A stretch of 17,271 bases of DNA from Mageeibacillus sp. UBA5770. GTDB lineage: Bacteria > Bacillota_A > Clostridia > Saccharofermentanales > Saccharofermentanaceae. Positions 1 to 7,489 of the stretch are shown one piece after another. The DNA lies in the NCBI GenBank assembly GCA_002418705.1, contig DIEQ01000072.1, positions 1 to 17,271 on the forward strand, read 5' to 3'. Numbering within the stretch: the first letter of the stretch is position 1; each line of letters starts with the position of its first letter. The notes under the pieces are model-generated. The model was not told where the DNA came from, did no database searches, and saw nothing but the letters and a program-made list of their open reading frames with translations. The position numbers and the translations under genes are program-made.

Positions 1-938
1 CCCAGCTTAACATCGAGTCCGAAGTCTGCTATTTTTTGCCGGTAATCGACCAGATCTTCTTCATTTAATCCCTTAATTCCCTTGTAGAGGTATTCCATAC
101 CCAGAAGTTCATACTTATGCTGGCCCATCTGATGAAACGGAAGCAGATTGACTTCCCTGATCTGAAGATCACTCAGAAGCTGACCAAACCGCCCGGCATC
201 ATCCAGCGTGTCGTTAAAGCCGGGAATAACAGGAATCCGGACAATAAGCGGAACTTTACCTGAAGCTAAGAGCCTCAGGTTTGAGAGAATTTGCTCGTTG
301 CCGGCACCTGTATATTCAAGGTGCTTTGCGGAATCATAATGCTTAAGATCAAATAGGAAAAGGTCTGTTTTTTCTGCAATTTTAAGAAGAACTTCAGGGT
401 TTGCCTGCCCGGTTGTCTCAATTGTGGTATGCAGGCCCTGTTCTTTGCCTGCGGCGAGAAGGGCGTATGAAAATCCGGCCTGCACCAGGGCTTCACCGCC
501 GGAAAGAGTAATACCTCCGCCGGAATTCCTGTAAAACGGCTCATCCTTCATGACTTCCTTCATGACTTCTTCAACAGTGGCTGAATACCCTTCGAAATGG
601 AGAGCCCCTGTACAGCAGGACGCAACACATTGGCCGCAGACATCACAAATGCTGCGGTCAATCTTTGGATAAATCCCGTCATCGAAACGGATCGCACCTT
701 TCGGGCATGCACTTTCACAGGCCTTGCAGCTGATGCAGATTTTTTCGCTGAACATGAGCACCGGCTTCCGTATCTGAGATTCCGGATTGGCACACCACCG
801 GCAGCGCAGAGGACACCCTTTCAGGAATACAATTGTCCGGATGCCCGGCCCGTCATGTATGCTGAAGCGCTGGATGTTGAAAATAATTCCTTTTTGCTTC
901 AAAAGGCTCATCGAAAACAGACTGCTGTCATTATCCAT
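1..938 (-). CDS. pflC: GRE-activating enzyme, radical SAM, PflC-like (3' partial)
   Basis: This radical-SAM enzyme installs the glycyl radical on a partner glycyl radical enzyme, using S-adenosylmethionine and a reduced 4Fe-4S cluster. About 312 residues are visible; the C-terminus lies beyond the left edge. The radical-SAM motif CPLRCRWC holds Cys42, Cys46 and Cys49. An inserted ferredoxin-like domain carries two further cluster motifs, Cys68/71/74/78 and Cys98/101/104/108, as in activases of dehydratase-type GREs and unlike the short PflA of pyruvate formate-lyase. The SAM-binding GGE motif (SGGEA) is near residue 148. The ATG at 938 is preceded by GGAG lying in the last codons of the upstream GRE; only 6 bases separate that gene's stop from this start, so translation is probably coupled. 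It most likely activates the adjacent PflD-like enzyme. Whether it also serves the divergent YbiW-like GRE is unknown, since no second activase is visible. Confidence 0.93.
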   Translation of the reverse strand, partial: MDNDSSLFSMSLLKQKGIIFNIQRFSIHDGPGIRTIVFLKGCPLRCRWCANPESQIRKPVLMFSEKICISCKACESACPKGAIRFDDGIYPKIDRSICDVCGQCVASCCTGALHFEGYSATVEEVMKEVMKDEPFYRNSGGGITLSGGEALVQAGFSYALLAAGKEQGLHTTIETTGQANPEVLLKIAEKTDLFLFDLKHYDSAKHLEYTGAGNEQILSNLRLLASGKVPLIVRIPVIPGFNDTLDDAGRFGQLLSDLQIREVNLLPFHQMGQHKYELLGMEYLYKGIKGLNEEDLVDYRQKIADFGLDVKL

Positions 939-944
939 TATTTA

Positions 945-3281
945 TTACTCCAGGTGATGTTCATATCGTTTTATTATGTCATTTTGAATTTCGGGGCTGA
1001 GATCATTGAAAAGGGCGGAATAGCCGGCCACTCGAACCATCAGTCCTTCGTGCTTTTCCGGATGCTCCCGGGCATCAAGGAGGTCTTCGCCGCTGACAAC
1101 ACTGAACTGAACGTGCATTAATTTGAGGCTGATAAACGTTTTGACAAGTTCAAAAAATTTGTCAAAGCTGTCTTTTTTCAGGAAGGAGGAAGGGTGAAAC
1201 CTCAGGTTTAAGAGGCTGCCGTTGGATAGCAGTACACTGTCCAGCCGGCTGACCGTCCGGAGGACGGATGTAGGTCCCTTCTGATCATAACCTGCTTCAG
1301 GTGAGAGGCCGCCGTCTGCCAGCATTGTCCTGCTCAGTCGGCCGTCGGGAGTTGCACCGACCATTTTTCCCATGGGGATATGCGCGGAGACTGTATAACT
1401 GCCCGGTGAGAAATATCCGCCGCGAGGATTTTGATGCTGTGAGACGCATTCGCAGAATTGGGCAAGATATTTTGCCGCCAGTTCATCAACTTCGCGCACA
1501 TCATTGCCGTATTTGGCATAATTTCTGATGAAACCCTGACGGAGGTCTTCGTTTTCCCCGTAATTTGCAAGAAGAATATCGCGCAGCTGACCAATCGTAA
1601 TCTGCCGTGCTTCAAAAACAAACGTCCTGAGCACGTACATGGAATCGGCAAGGTTGGCGATACCGATCTGCTGTACTCCGGTAAAGTTGTAAATTGTTCC
1701 GCCTTCCGTGATATCTTGTCCCTTCTCCAGGCAGCCATCCATGAGTGCAGACAGTAATGGGACCGGCGCGAACTCTCGCTGTGCAGTATCCACCTGGTTG
1801 GCAGCTTTGCATACCCATTCAACATATAGGGCAATGGTCGCGTGTAAAGAAGCCTCGAAGTCTTCAAAGCAATTTTCAATATCGCCCTTGATGACAACGG
1901 GGAAGCTCTGTCCGCTGATCGGGTCATATCCGCGGTGGAGTACCAGTTCGAAGCACTTGAGGAGATTAAATAGCGCGACGTCCGGCATCCCGTACATCTT
2001 TCCCGGTATAGAAATCTGAACACAGCCGACAACGCCGTAATCACGTGCATCGGCTAATTTTACACCTCGATTTGCCAGCGAAAGAATAATGCTGTCATCG
2101 TTAAACAATTGGGGAATTCCGAATCCCAAAAGGATAATATCCGCTGTCCTTTTGAGGAAGGATGTCGGCGTGCTCTGATGGACGCGAACAGATACATTAG
2201 GCTGCGGAAGCCGGATGTCTGCGGTAACATCCAGGCAGATATAGCTGAGCTCGCTTGTGGCGTCCCATCCGTTAGGCAGGACGCCTCCGAGGACAAGATT
2301 GTATCCTGTCGGGAATCCTCCGAAGTATCCGGTGCTTTCCTCGCTCCTTAAGAAAATAACTTCGTTCATCTTTATCCAGAGACATGAAAGCAGCAGGTGG
2401 GCTTTTTCGTAATTCAGGCGGTCAAGGATCAGATCTTTCGAAAAAAACGGAAGCATGAACTGGTCAAAACGGCCTATAGAAATAGAACTCGCATTTGACT
2501 CGAGCTGGAGTGCTACGCAGGTAAGCCAGAATAACTGAAGTGCCTGATGGAAGGTCTGAGGCGGTTCCTCGCGGATAACTTCAAGGCAGCTGCATATTTC
2601 AGTGAGCTCCTGCCGCCGGGCCGTATCTTCCGTTTTGTCGAGCTGTTCATTCGCCAGGGAAAGATAGCGGCCGATCAGAATCTGAAAGCCTCTAAATGAA
2701 ATATAAGATGCCTGATAGAAAGGATTATCAGGATGCGTTTTTATCTTTGAATCCAAGTCCCTGAGCATCTGTCCGACACCAATATTAAGAAGTGCTGAAT
2801 AATCGGGAACAATATGCCCCTGGCCCTTATCAGTCTGATTCAGGCGGAAAACCCGTGCACTTTGTATCTGACAGGCGTCTTCTCCGATTCCTTCCATAAT
2901 ATAAGATTTCATGTCCCGGCCGTGATAAAAAGGATATAGCTCCTCCCGGTAGATTCTCTTCTGTTCTTCTGTAACGATGAAAGAATCAGGGAAGCGGGAA
3001 GATATTGTATCAAGCTCGCCGAGGAGCCAGTCTGCTCCCATTTCGGGAGAAGCGACACCGGATCGGGGTACGGCCGTCCGGCCGCCGATGATGAGTTCGT
3101 CCGGATGTACCGCAATCCCGATTTGCCCGGCAAGATCGGCAAATGCCTTTGCCCGCCTGATAATCTGAGGCTGTCCTTCCGAACGAGTCATCGATTCTTT
3201 ATAGATTATCGCCCGCTCCAGAGACAGATAGCGGGGCTGCGACATAGTTCTTGCTTTTAACCGTGCAATTCGTGCGTTCAT
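945..3281 (-). CDS. pflD: Glycyl radical enzyme, PflD-like (putative anhydrohexitol-phosphate C-O lyase)
   Basis: This 778-residue glycyl radical enzyme spans the whole family architecture: the PFL-type barrel, then the C-terminal radical domain with the loop RVAGYSA, placing the radical at Gly753. The thiyl Cys is Cys420 in VVGCVQIS. The general-base position two residues later is Gln422 (codon CAG), where dehydratase-type GREs and, from memory, E. coli PflD carry Glu. Other stretches match remembered PflD: NQTDKGQGH (His156), ESNASS (Ser265 where glycerol dehydratase has His), FPTGY and GGYFSPGSYTVSAH. PflD is reported to cleave the ring C-O bond of 1,5-anhydromannitol-6-phosphate to 1-deoxyfructose-6-phosphate; that substrate is inferred here. 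The ATG at 3281 follows GGAGGT at about 11 bases. The gene is transcribed with its activase and diverges from the YbiW-like GRE. GRE status is certain, the subfamily likely, and activity uncertain because of Gln422. Confidence 0.9.
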   Translation of the reverse strand: MNARIARLKARTMSQPRYLSLERAIIYKESMTRSEGQPQIIRRAKAFADLAGQIGIAVHPDELIIGGRTAVPRSGVASPEMGADWLLGELDTISSRFPDSFIVTEEQKRIYREELYPFYHGRDMKSYIMEGIGEDACQIQSARVFRLNQTDKGQGHIVPDYSALLNIGVGQMLRDLDSKIKTHPDNPFYQASYISFRGFQILIGRYLSLANEQLDKTEDTARRQELTEICSCLEVIREEPPQTFHQALQLFWLTCVALQLESNASSISIGRFDQFMLPFFSKDLILDRLNYEKAHLLLSCLWIKMNEVIFLRSEESTGYFGGFPTGYNLVLGGVLPNGWDATSELSYICLDVTADIRLPQPNVSVRVHQSTPTSFLKRTADIILLGFGIPQLFNDDSIILSLANRGVKLADARDYGVVGCVQISIPGKMYGMPDVALFNLLKCFELVLHRGYDPISGQSFPVVIKGDIENCFEDFEASLHATIALYVEWVCKAANQVDTAQREFAPVPLLSALMDGCLEKGQDITEGGTIYNFTGVQQIGIANLADSMYVLRTFVFEARQITIGQLRDILLANYGENEDLRQGFIRNYAKYGNDVREVDELAAKYLAQFCECVSQHQNPRGGYFSPGSYTVSAHIPMGKMVGATPDGRLSRTMLADGGLSPEAGYDQKGPTSVLRTVSRLDSVLLSNGSLLNLRFHPSSFLKKDSFDKFFELVKTFISLKLMHVQFSVVSGEDLLDAREHPEKHEGLMVRVAGYSALFNDLSPEIQNDIIKRYEHHLE

Positions 3282-3393
3282 AATGGGAGTTCACCTCCGG
3301 TAATTGCCGTCTGACGGCGCAGCTGTTTTAGAGATGTAATCTGTGCTGCATTTGCGTTAATTCAGAACCCTGCTGTAGGTTTAGTATTTTATT

Positions 3394-3422
3394 AGTGTAA
3401 GTAAAAAAACGAAAAGTTTCAA
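3394..3422 (-). promoter_or_regulatory. Putative promoter of the PflD-like GRE/activase operon
   Basis: On the minus strand, TTGAAA (3417-3422) is separated by 17 bases from TACACT (3394-3399), a fair match to the housekeeping sigma-factor consensus. The spacer contains CTTTTCGTTTT, a DeoR-type operator word, so a bound repressor would block polymerase directly. The -10 element is weak (4 of 6), hence the moderate confidence. Confidence 0.45.
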
Positions 3423-3601
3423 TAGAAAAACAAAATACTTTCAAAAGAAATAATAGGCGTGTATATAATGAATAAGATTTATACCGGAATGCCTAGCTAA
3501 AAGTCAGATAAATACTGTTTCGGAATTAATTAAGGCGAATAATTTTGGAAAATATAAAGAACTTTCGTTTTCAAATATGAGTTTCGTGCAAAAACAAATT
3601 T

Positions 3602-3617
3602 ACTTTCAAGTGAAAGT
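3602..3617. promoter_or_regulatory. Inverted-repeat operator candidate upstream of the YbiW-like GRE
   Basis: ACTTTC and GAAAGT form a perfect inverted repeat with a 4-base spacer, ending 6 bases before the -35 element of the promoter at 3624-3652. Its half-sites resemble the other TTTC words in both divergent regions. A DeoR-family regulator is the likeliest ligand, but this is inferred from context only. Confidence 0.45.
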
Positions 3618-3623
3618 TTATTA

Positions 3624-3652
3624 TTGACATTTTAAACAGTCGATAATACAAT
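3624..3652 (+). promoter_or_regulatory. Strong sigma-A type promoter of the YbiW-like GRE operon
   Basis: TTGACA (3624-3629) and TACAAT (3647-3652) are separated by exactly 17 bases, an almost ideal housekeeping promoter. Transcription should start near 3659, about 36 bases before the ATG at 3695. A promoter this strong next to a candidate operator fits control by repression. Confidence 0.75.
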
Positions 3653-3694
3653 AGTAGACATCAGCAGTATGCAAGTGCAAAAGGAGAAAATCTT

Positions 3695-6106
3695 ATGGCT
3701 AATTTTGCAGGAGAATCCAGCAGCCGCATTCAAAAGCTCAGAAACAAAGTACTGGATACACCCTCGACGATCTGTATCGACCGTGCCCGCAGTGTTACGG
3801 AAGTGTACCGGAATAACGAAGATAAGCAAGTAATCGTTAAACGGGCTTTGGCCCTGAAAGAAATATTAGAGAATATGCCGATATTCATTGATGATGGCGA
3901 GCTGATAGTCGGCAATCAGGCGTCGGCTCATCGAGCTGCACCGATTTTTCCGGAGTATGCCGTAAATTGGATTATCAGGGAGATCGATGAATTCGATAAA
4001 CGTCCGGGGGATAAGTTTTTTATCACGGATGAGAAGAGGAAGGAACTCTTAGAAATATGCAGGTTCTGGAAGGGCAAGACACTCGAGGACAAGGCCCTCC
4101 AGCTGATGACGCCTGAAAGCAAGTTTCTTTATGATATCGGAATGATACGTGCTGAAGGCAATATTACATCCGGTGACGGCCATATCGCAGTACAGTTTGA
4201 CACTATTTTAACGCAAGGTATCGCCGGGATAAAATCGAAGGCGCAGGCCCGCATCGACCGTCTGGATATATCGGATTTCAATGATTTTAAGAAACAATTC
4301 TTTCTTCAGGCGGTTCTGATCGTCTGCGATGCCGTTGTTGCATTTGCACACCGTTTTGCAGATCTTGCCGACAGTTTGGCAGCGGGTGAAAATGACGAGG
4401 CGCGAAAGGCTGAACTCCTTCGCATAGCATACATCTGCAGGCATGTACCTGAGAATCCGGCTGCCAATTTTTATGAGGCGGTACAGAGCACCTGGTTCAT
4501 TCAGCTTATTCTTCAGATTGAATCCAATGGTCACTCGACCTCCTTTGGCCGTCTTGACCAATACCTTTATCCTTTCTATTCGAGAGATCTCGCTGCGGGG
4601 CGGATCACTGAGGAGCAGGCAACGGAGCTTCTCGAATGCCTTTGGATTAAATCGTACACGGTTAATAAAATACGAAGCTATGGTCACACGCGTTTCTCTG
4701 CGGGCGGACCCCTATATCAGAATGTCACAATCGGCGGACAGACCCCTGACGGCAGGGATGCCTCCAATCCGCTGAGTGTGCTGGTCCTTCGCAGCGTCGG
4801 CCGGATACGGTTTACCCAACCCAACCTGACGGTGCGTTACCATAAGGGGACACCGGATGAATTTCTGAAACAGGCTATAGAAATTGTCAAATTGGGCTTT
4901 GGAATGCCCGCCTTTAATAATGATGAGGTAATTATCCCATCCTTCCTTGAGCTGGGAATCAAGCCTGAAGACGCCAACAATTACAGCGCGATCGGATGCG
5001 TTGAGGTTGCGGTTCCCGGTAAATGGGGGTATCGCTGTACCGGGATGAGCTTTTTGAATTTCGGAAAGGTCATGATGGCTGCGCTGAACGACGGAATCGA
5101 ACCGCTGAGCGGCAGACGAATTCATCCGGGTACCGGCAGGAAATTTGTGGAGATGGAAAGCTTTGATGAGGTATTCGAAGCCTGGTCAAAAACCGTAAGA
5201 TACTTCACGCGCCAGACCGTCATTATGGATACGTGTGCCGATTATGCACTTGAGATGGAAACCCCGGATGTTCTCTGCTCGGCGCTGACGGACGACTGTA
5301 TTGAGCGCGGTCTTTCCATTAAAGAAGGCGGTGCCGTCTATGATTATATCAGCGGGCTGCAGGTTGGCATTGCTAATCTGGGAAATTCACTCGCGGCTAT
5401 CAAAAAATTGGTATTTGATGATAAAGTCCTGACGAAAGAGGAACTCTGGCATGCTCTTGAAACAAATTTCGAGGGTATTGAAGGCGAGAAAATTCGACAG
5501 ATACTAATTAACAAAGCACCTAAGTTCGGCAACGACATTGATTATGTTGATTTGCTTCTGGTGGATGCATACAACGAATTCATTGACGAACTCAGCCATT
5601 ACAAAAACACAAGGTATGGGCGCGGTCCCATCGGCGGCGGCTATTATCCGGGCACGTCCTCCATATCCGCCAATGTTCCGCAGGGAAGCGGAGTCGGGGC
5701 TACTCCCGACGGCCGGAAAGCGGGGGAAGCCCTGGCAGAAGGGTGTTCGCCGGCACACGGAACGGACGTTAACGGTCCGACAGCCGTATATAAATCGATG
5801 GGCAAGCTTCCGAACAGCAAGATCACCGGAGGCGTCCTCCTCAATCAGAAACTTTCCCCGACGAGCCTTAAATCGTCGGAAGGTGTTGCCAAGCTGATGT
5901 ACCTTATAAGAACATTTTTCAACGATCTGCACGGGTTCCATGTGCAGTACAATGTTGTTTCGAGGGATACTCTGCTGGCTGCCAGGAAAGAACCGGAGAA
6001 ATACCGGGATCTGATTGTCCGGGTTGCAGGTTACAGTGCTTTCTTCAATGTACTGTCGCCTGAGACGCAGAATGATATCATCGAACGAACGGAACACACG
6101 CTGTAA
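3695..6106 (+). CDS. ybiW: Glycyl radical enzyme, YbiW-like (putative 1,5-anhydroglucitol-6-phosphate lyase)
   Basis: This 803-residue glycyl radical enzyme has a complete active site: Cys435 and Glu437 in AIGCVEVAV, His163 in GDGHIA, His280-Ser281 in ESNGHS, and the radical Gly779 in RVAGYSA. From memory of E. coli YbiW it shares long stretches, including NQASxxRAAPIFPEY, NKIRS, LYQNVTIGGQ, GKWGYRCTGMSF, DDCIER, LQVGIANLGNSLAA and TRYGRGPxGG. YbiW is reported to open the ring of 1,5-anhydroglucitol-6-phosphate, giving 1-deoxyfructose-6-phosphate; that reaction is inferred here. The Asp found about 14 residues after the Cys in glycerol and propanediol dehydratases appears absent, which argues against those substrates. 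AAGGAG lies 8 bases before the ATG. It leads an operon with Dabb, ROK kinase and AroE-like genes. It has no activase of its own in the window. Confidence 0.93.
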   Translation: MANFAGESSSRIQKLRNKVLDTPSTICIDRARSVTEVYRNNEDKQVIVKRALALKEILENMPIFIDDGELIVGNQASAHRAAPIFPEYAVNWIIREIDEFDKRPGDKFFITDEKRKELLEICRFWKGKTLEDKALQLMTPESKFLYDIGMIRAEGNITSGDGHIAVQFDTILTQGIAGIKSKAQARIDRLDISDFNDFKKQFFLQAVLIVCDAVVAFAHRFADLADSLAAGENDEARKAELLRIAYICRHVPENPAANFYEAVQSTWFIQLILQIESNGHSTSFGRLDQYLYPFYSRDLAAGRITEEQATELLECLWIKSYTVNKIRSYGHTRFSAGGPLYQNVTIGGQTPDGRDASNPLSVLVLRSVGRIRFTQPNLTVRYHKGTPDEFLKQAIEIVKLGFGMPAFNNDEVIIPSFLELGIKPEDANNYSAIGCVEVAVPGKWGYRCTGMSFLNFGKVMMAALNDGIEPLSGRRIHPGTGRKFVEMESFDEVFEAWSKTVRYFTRQTVIMDTCADYALEMETPDVLCSALTDDCIERGLSIKEGGAVYDYISGLQVGIANLGNSLAAIKKLVFDDKVLTKEELWHALETNFEGIEGEKIRQILINKAPKFGNDIDYVDLLLVDAYNEFIDELSHYKNTRYGRGPIGGGYYPGTSSISANVPQGSGVGATPDGRKAGEALAEGCSPAHGTDVNGPTAVYKSMGKLPNSKITGGVLLNQKLSPTSLKSSEGVAKLMYLIRTFFNDLHGFHVQYNVVSRDTLLAARKEPEKYRDLIVRVAGYSAFFNVLSPETQNDIIERTEHTL

Positions 6107-6167
6107 AATGAAATGAATGCTAATCCGGAGTAGATCGGTTAATCAGCTTTGGAAGTCTGGAGAAAAT

Positions 6168-6449
6168 ATGCTGAAACACGTTGTTATGATAAAAATTAAA
6201 GACGGATTTGATGCAGATCTGTGCCACCAGCTGGTCAAGCCTCTTGGGCAGCATGTCCCATCTGTAATTGCGGTCTCCTGCGGAAGCGATATCTCAAAAC
6301 TGCCTGCATCATTCGATTATTGTTTTGTGTTGGATTTTGAGAATCTCAAGAGCCTGCAGGAATATGAGACGAGTGACTACCATCAGCTGATACGCAACGA
6401 AATACACAGGATCAGAACTGTTTCGCATGCTGTTGATTATTATGAATAA
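6168..6449 (+). CDS. Dabb (stress-responsive alpha/beta-barrel) domain protein
   Basis: This 93-residue cytoplasmic protein looks like a single Dabb domain: it opens with LKHVVMIKIKDG, the typical first strand of the fold, and ends with a DYH/HAVDYYE segment. Proteins of this ferredoxin-like fold usually form small dimeric barrels. Some bind or convert small cyclic compounds, others have no known activity. The ATG at 6168 is chosen over an in-frame ATG at 6117 because GGAG (6159-6162) is correctly spaced only for the later start and the domain begins there. It lies 61 bases after the YbiW-like GRE and 25 bases before the kinase, so it is very likely co-transcribed. A role as an isomerase, lyase or carrier for a pathway intermediate is possible but not shown by the sequence. 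Confidence 0.8.
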   Translation: MLKHVVMIKIKDGFDADLCHQLVKPLGQHVPSVIAVSCGSDISKLPASFDYCFVLDFENLKSLQEYETSDYHQLIRNEIHRIRTVSHAVDYYE

Positions 6450-6474
6450 TCGAAATACTGATAAGGAGCTGACT

Positions 6475-7434
6475 ATGAGTATGTATTGTATTGGCGTCGA
6501 TGTAGGGGGAACAAAAACAGCTTACGGGCTTTTTGATGAAAAGCATCAGATTGTAACCCGTTATGAACAGCCGACTGTTACGTGCGGATCCTGTGAGGAT
6601 ATAGCACAGGCCGTTGTTGACGGTATCTTTAAAATGATCGACAGCTGTGGTCTGTCCATATCCGATATCTCGGGCGTCGGCCTCGCTTTGCCTTCGTTTA
6701 TTGATTTTGAGGCAGGGCGCATCCTGTGCACTTCGAATATTTGCACATTGAAGGACTTTGCAGCACGGGATTTTTTCGAAAAGAAGCTTGGTGTGCGTGT
6801 TGCTCTTGATAATGATTCCCATGTCGCGGCGCTTGCCGAACATCGTTTCGGAGCGGGCAGGGGATACAGGCACATGCTTTATTGTGCTGTCAGCACGGGC
6901 GTTGCCAACGGAATTATCATCAACGGCAGTCTTTTTCGCGGCAGTTACGGAGCTGCAGGCGAGACGGGGCATATGCTGATAACGCCTGATGAAGGAATCG
7001 TCTGCGGGTGTGAGAACCGGGGCTGCTTCATGTCGCACACATCGGGTTCTATGATTGTGAGGCATATTCAGCAGTGGCTCGCTGAAGGCGGGACAAGCAG
7101 CATGCTTGAGATGGCGGGCGGCGATCCTGCTGCCATCGACGGCAAAATTCTCCAGGCAGCGGCAGAAGCCGGTGATCCGATGGCTGTCCGGGCGATTGAA
7201 AAAATGGCATATTATCTCGGCATCTGGACCTACAATCTTTATCAGGCTTTCAACATTAATTGTTATGTATTTGGAGGCGGCCTTGTCAAAATGGGTGATC
7301 TTCTCTTCGATAAAGTCCGGTATCACTTTGACCGGTTCAACATTTCGCAGAAAGACAAGCCGGTATATTTTAAATACGCAGAACTTGGGCGTGATTTTGG
7401 CATCATAGGTGCCGAGCAGCTTTTGTTTGAGTAA
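6475..7434 (+). CDS. ROK-family sugar kinase
   Basis: This 319-residue kinase of the ROK family transfers phosphate from ATP to a sugar. The N-terminal phosphate loop is GVDVGGTKT (residues 7-15). The catalytic Asp is most likely Asp114 in LDNDSH. The sugar- and zinc-binding segment has ETGH (His166) and CGCENRGC (Cys177, Cys179, Cys184), so the ROK zinc site is intact. The Glu that usually follows the last Cys (GCxE) is replaced by FM. No helix-turn-helix is present, so it is a kinase and not a ROK repressor. AAGGAG at 6463-6468 supports the ATG at 6475 over the in-frame ATG at 6427. Placed between a YbiW-like GRE and downstream of a sugar-import locus, it is the best candidate for making the 6-phosphate substrate of the GREs, for example from 1,5-anhydroglucitol. 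Specificity is inferred. Confidence 0.9.
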   Translation: MSMYCIGVDVGGTKTAYGLFDEKHQIVTRYEQPTVTCGSCEDIAQAVVDGIFKMIDSCGLSISDISGVGLALPSFIDFEAGRILCTSNICTLKDFAARDFFEKKLGVRVALDNDSHVAALAEHRFGAGRGYRHMLYCAVSTGVANGIIINGSLFRGSYGAAGETGHMLITPDEGIVCGCENRGCFMSHTSGSMIVRHIQQWLAEGGTSSMLEMAGGDPAAIDGKILQAAAEAGDPMAVRAIEKMAYYLGIWTYNLYQAFNINCYVFGGGLVKMGDLLFDKVRYHFDRFNISQKDKPVYFKYAELGRDFGIIGAEQLLFE

Positions 7435-7489
7435 TTGGCTTAACGTATATCCATGCCTTTATCATAAAAGAAAAAACGAGGTGGAAAAA

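Larger units (their letters stand above)
3282..3694. promoter_or_regulatory. Divergent control region between the two GRE genes
   Basis: This 413-bp AT-rich region holds no convincing gene. It separates two divergently transcribed GRE genes and contains a promoter for each, listed separately. It also carries many TTTC/GAAA words: AAAACGAAAAG at 3406-3416, ACTTTC at 3436-3441, CTTTCGTTTTC at 3562-3572, GTTTCG at 3581-3586, and the inverted repeat ACTTTC-AAGT-GAAAGT at 3602-3617. Repeated TTTC/TTTCG boxes are typical of operators for DeoR-family sugar repressors, and two such regulators are encoded in the window. A TATAAT at 3464-3469 has no good -35 element. That the words are operators is inferred. 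Confidence 0.6.

Noticed and set aside
597..1121. Plus-strand open frame of 174 codons across the activase/GRE junction
   Set aside because: It lies antisense to two well-supported genes, has no ribosome binding site and no recognisable domain; it is a shadow of the coding strand.
3464..3469. TATAAT as an additional plus-strand promoter
   Set aside because: No acceptable -35 element lies 16-18 bases upstream and the region is AT-rich, so chance boxes are expected.
4208..6097. Several minus-strand open frames of 130-200 codons opposite the YbiW-like GRE
   Set aside because: They mirror codon bias of the GRE and match no family; no start signals are present.
945..6106. Pyruvate formate-lyase, glycerol dehydratase or choline lyase as the identity of the GREs
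   Set aside because: The tandem Cys-Cys of pyruvate formate-lyase is absent in both. Pocket residues and long signature segments fit PflD and YbiW better than diol dehydratases or CutC.
6412..7326. Minus-strand open frame of 304 codons opposite the ROK kinase
   Set aside because: The kinase on the plus strand has clear family motifs, ribosome binding site and operon context; the antisense frame has none.
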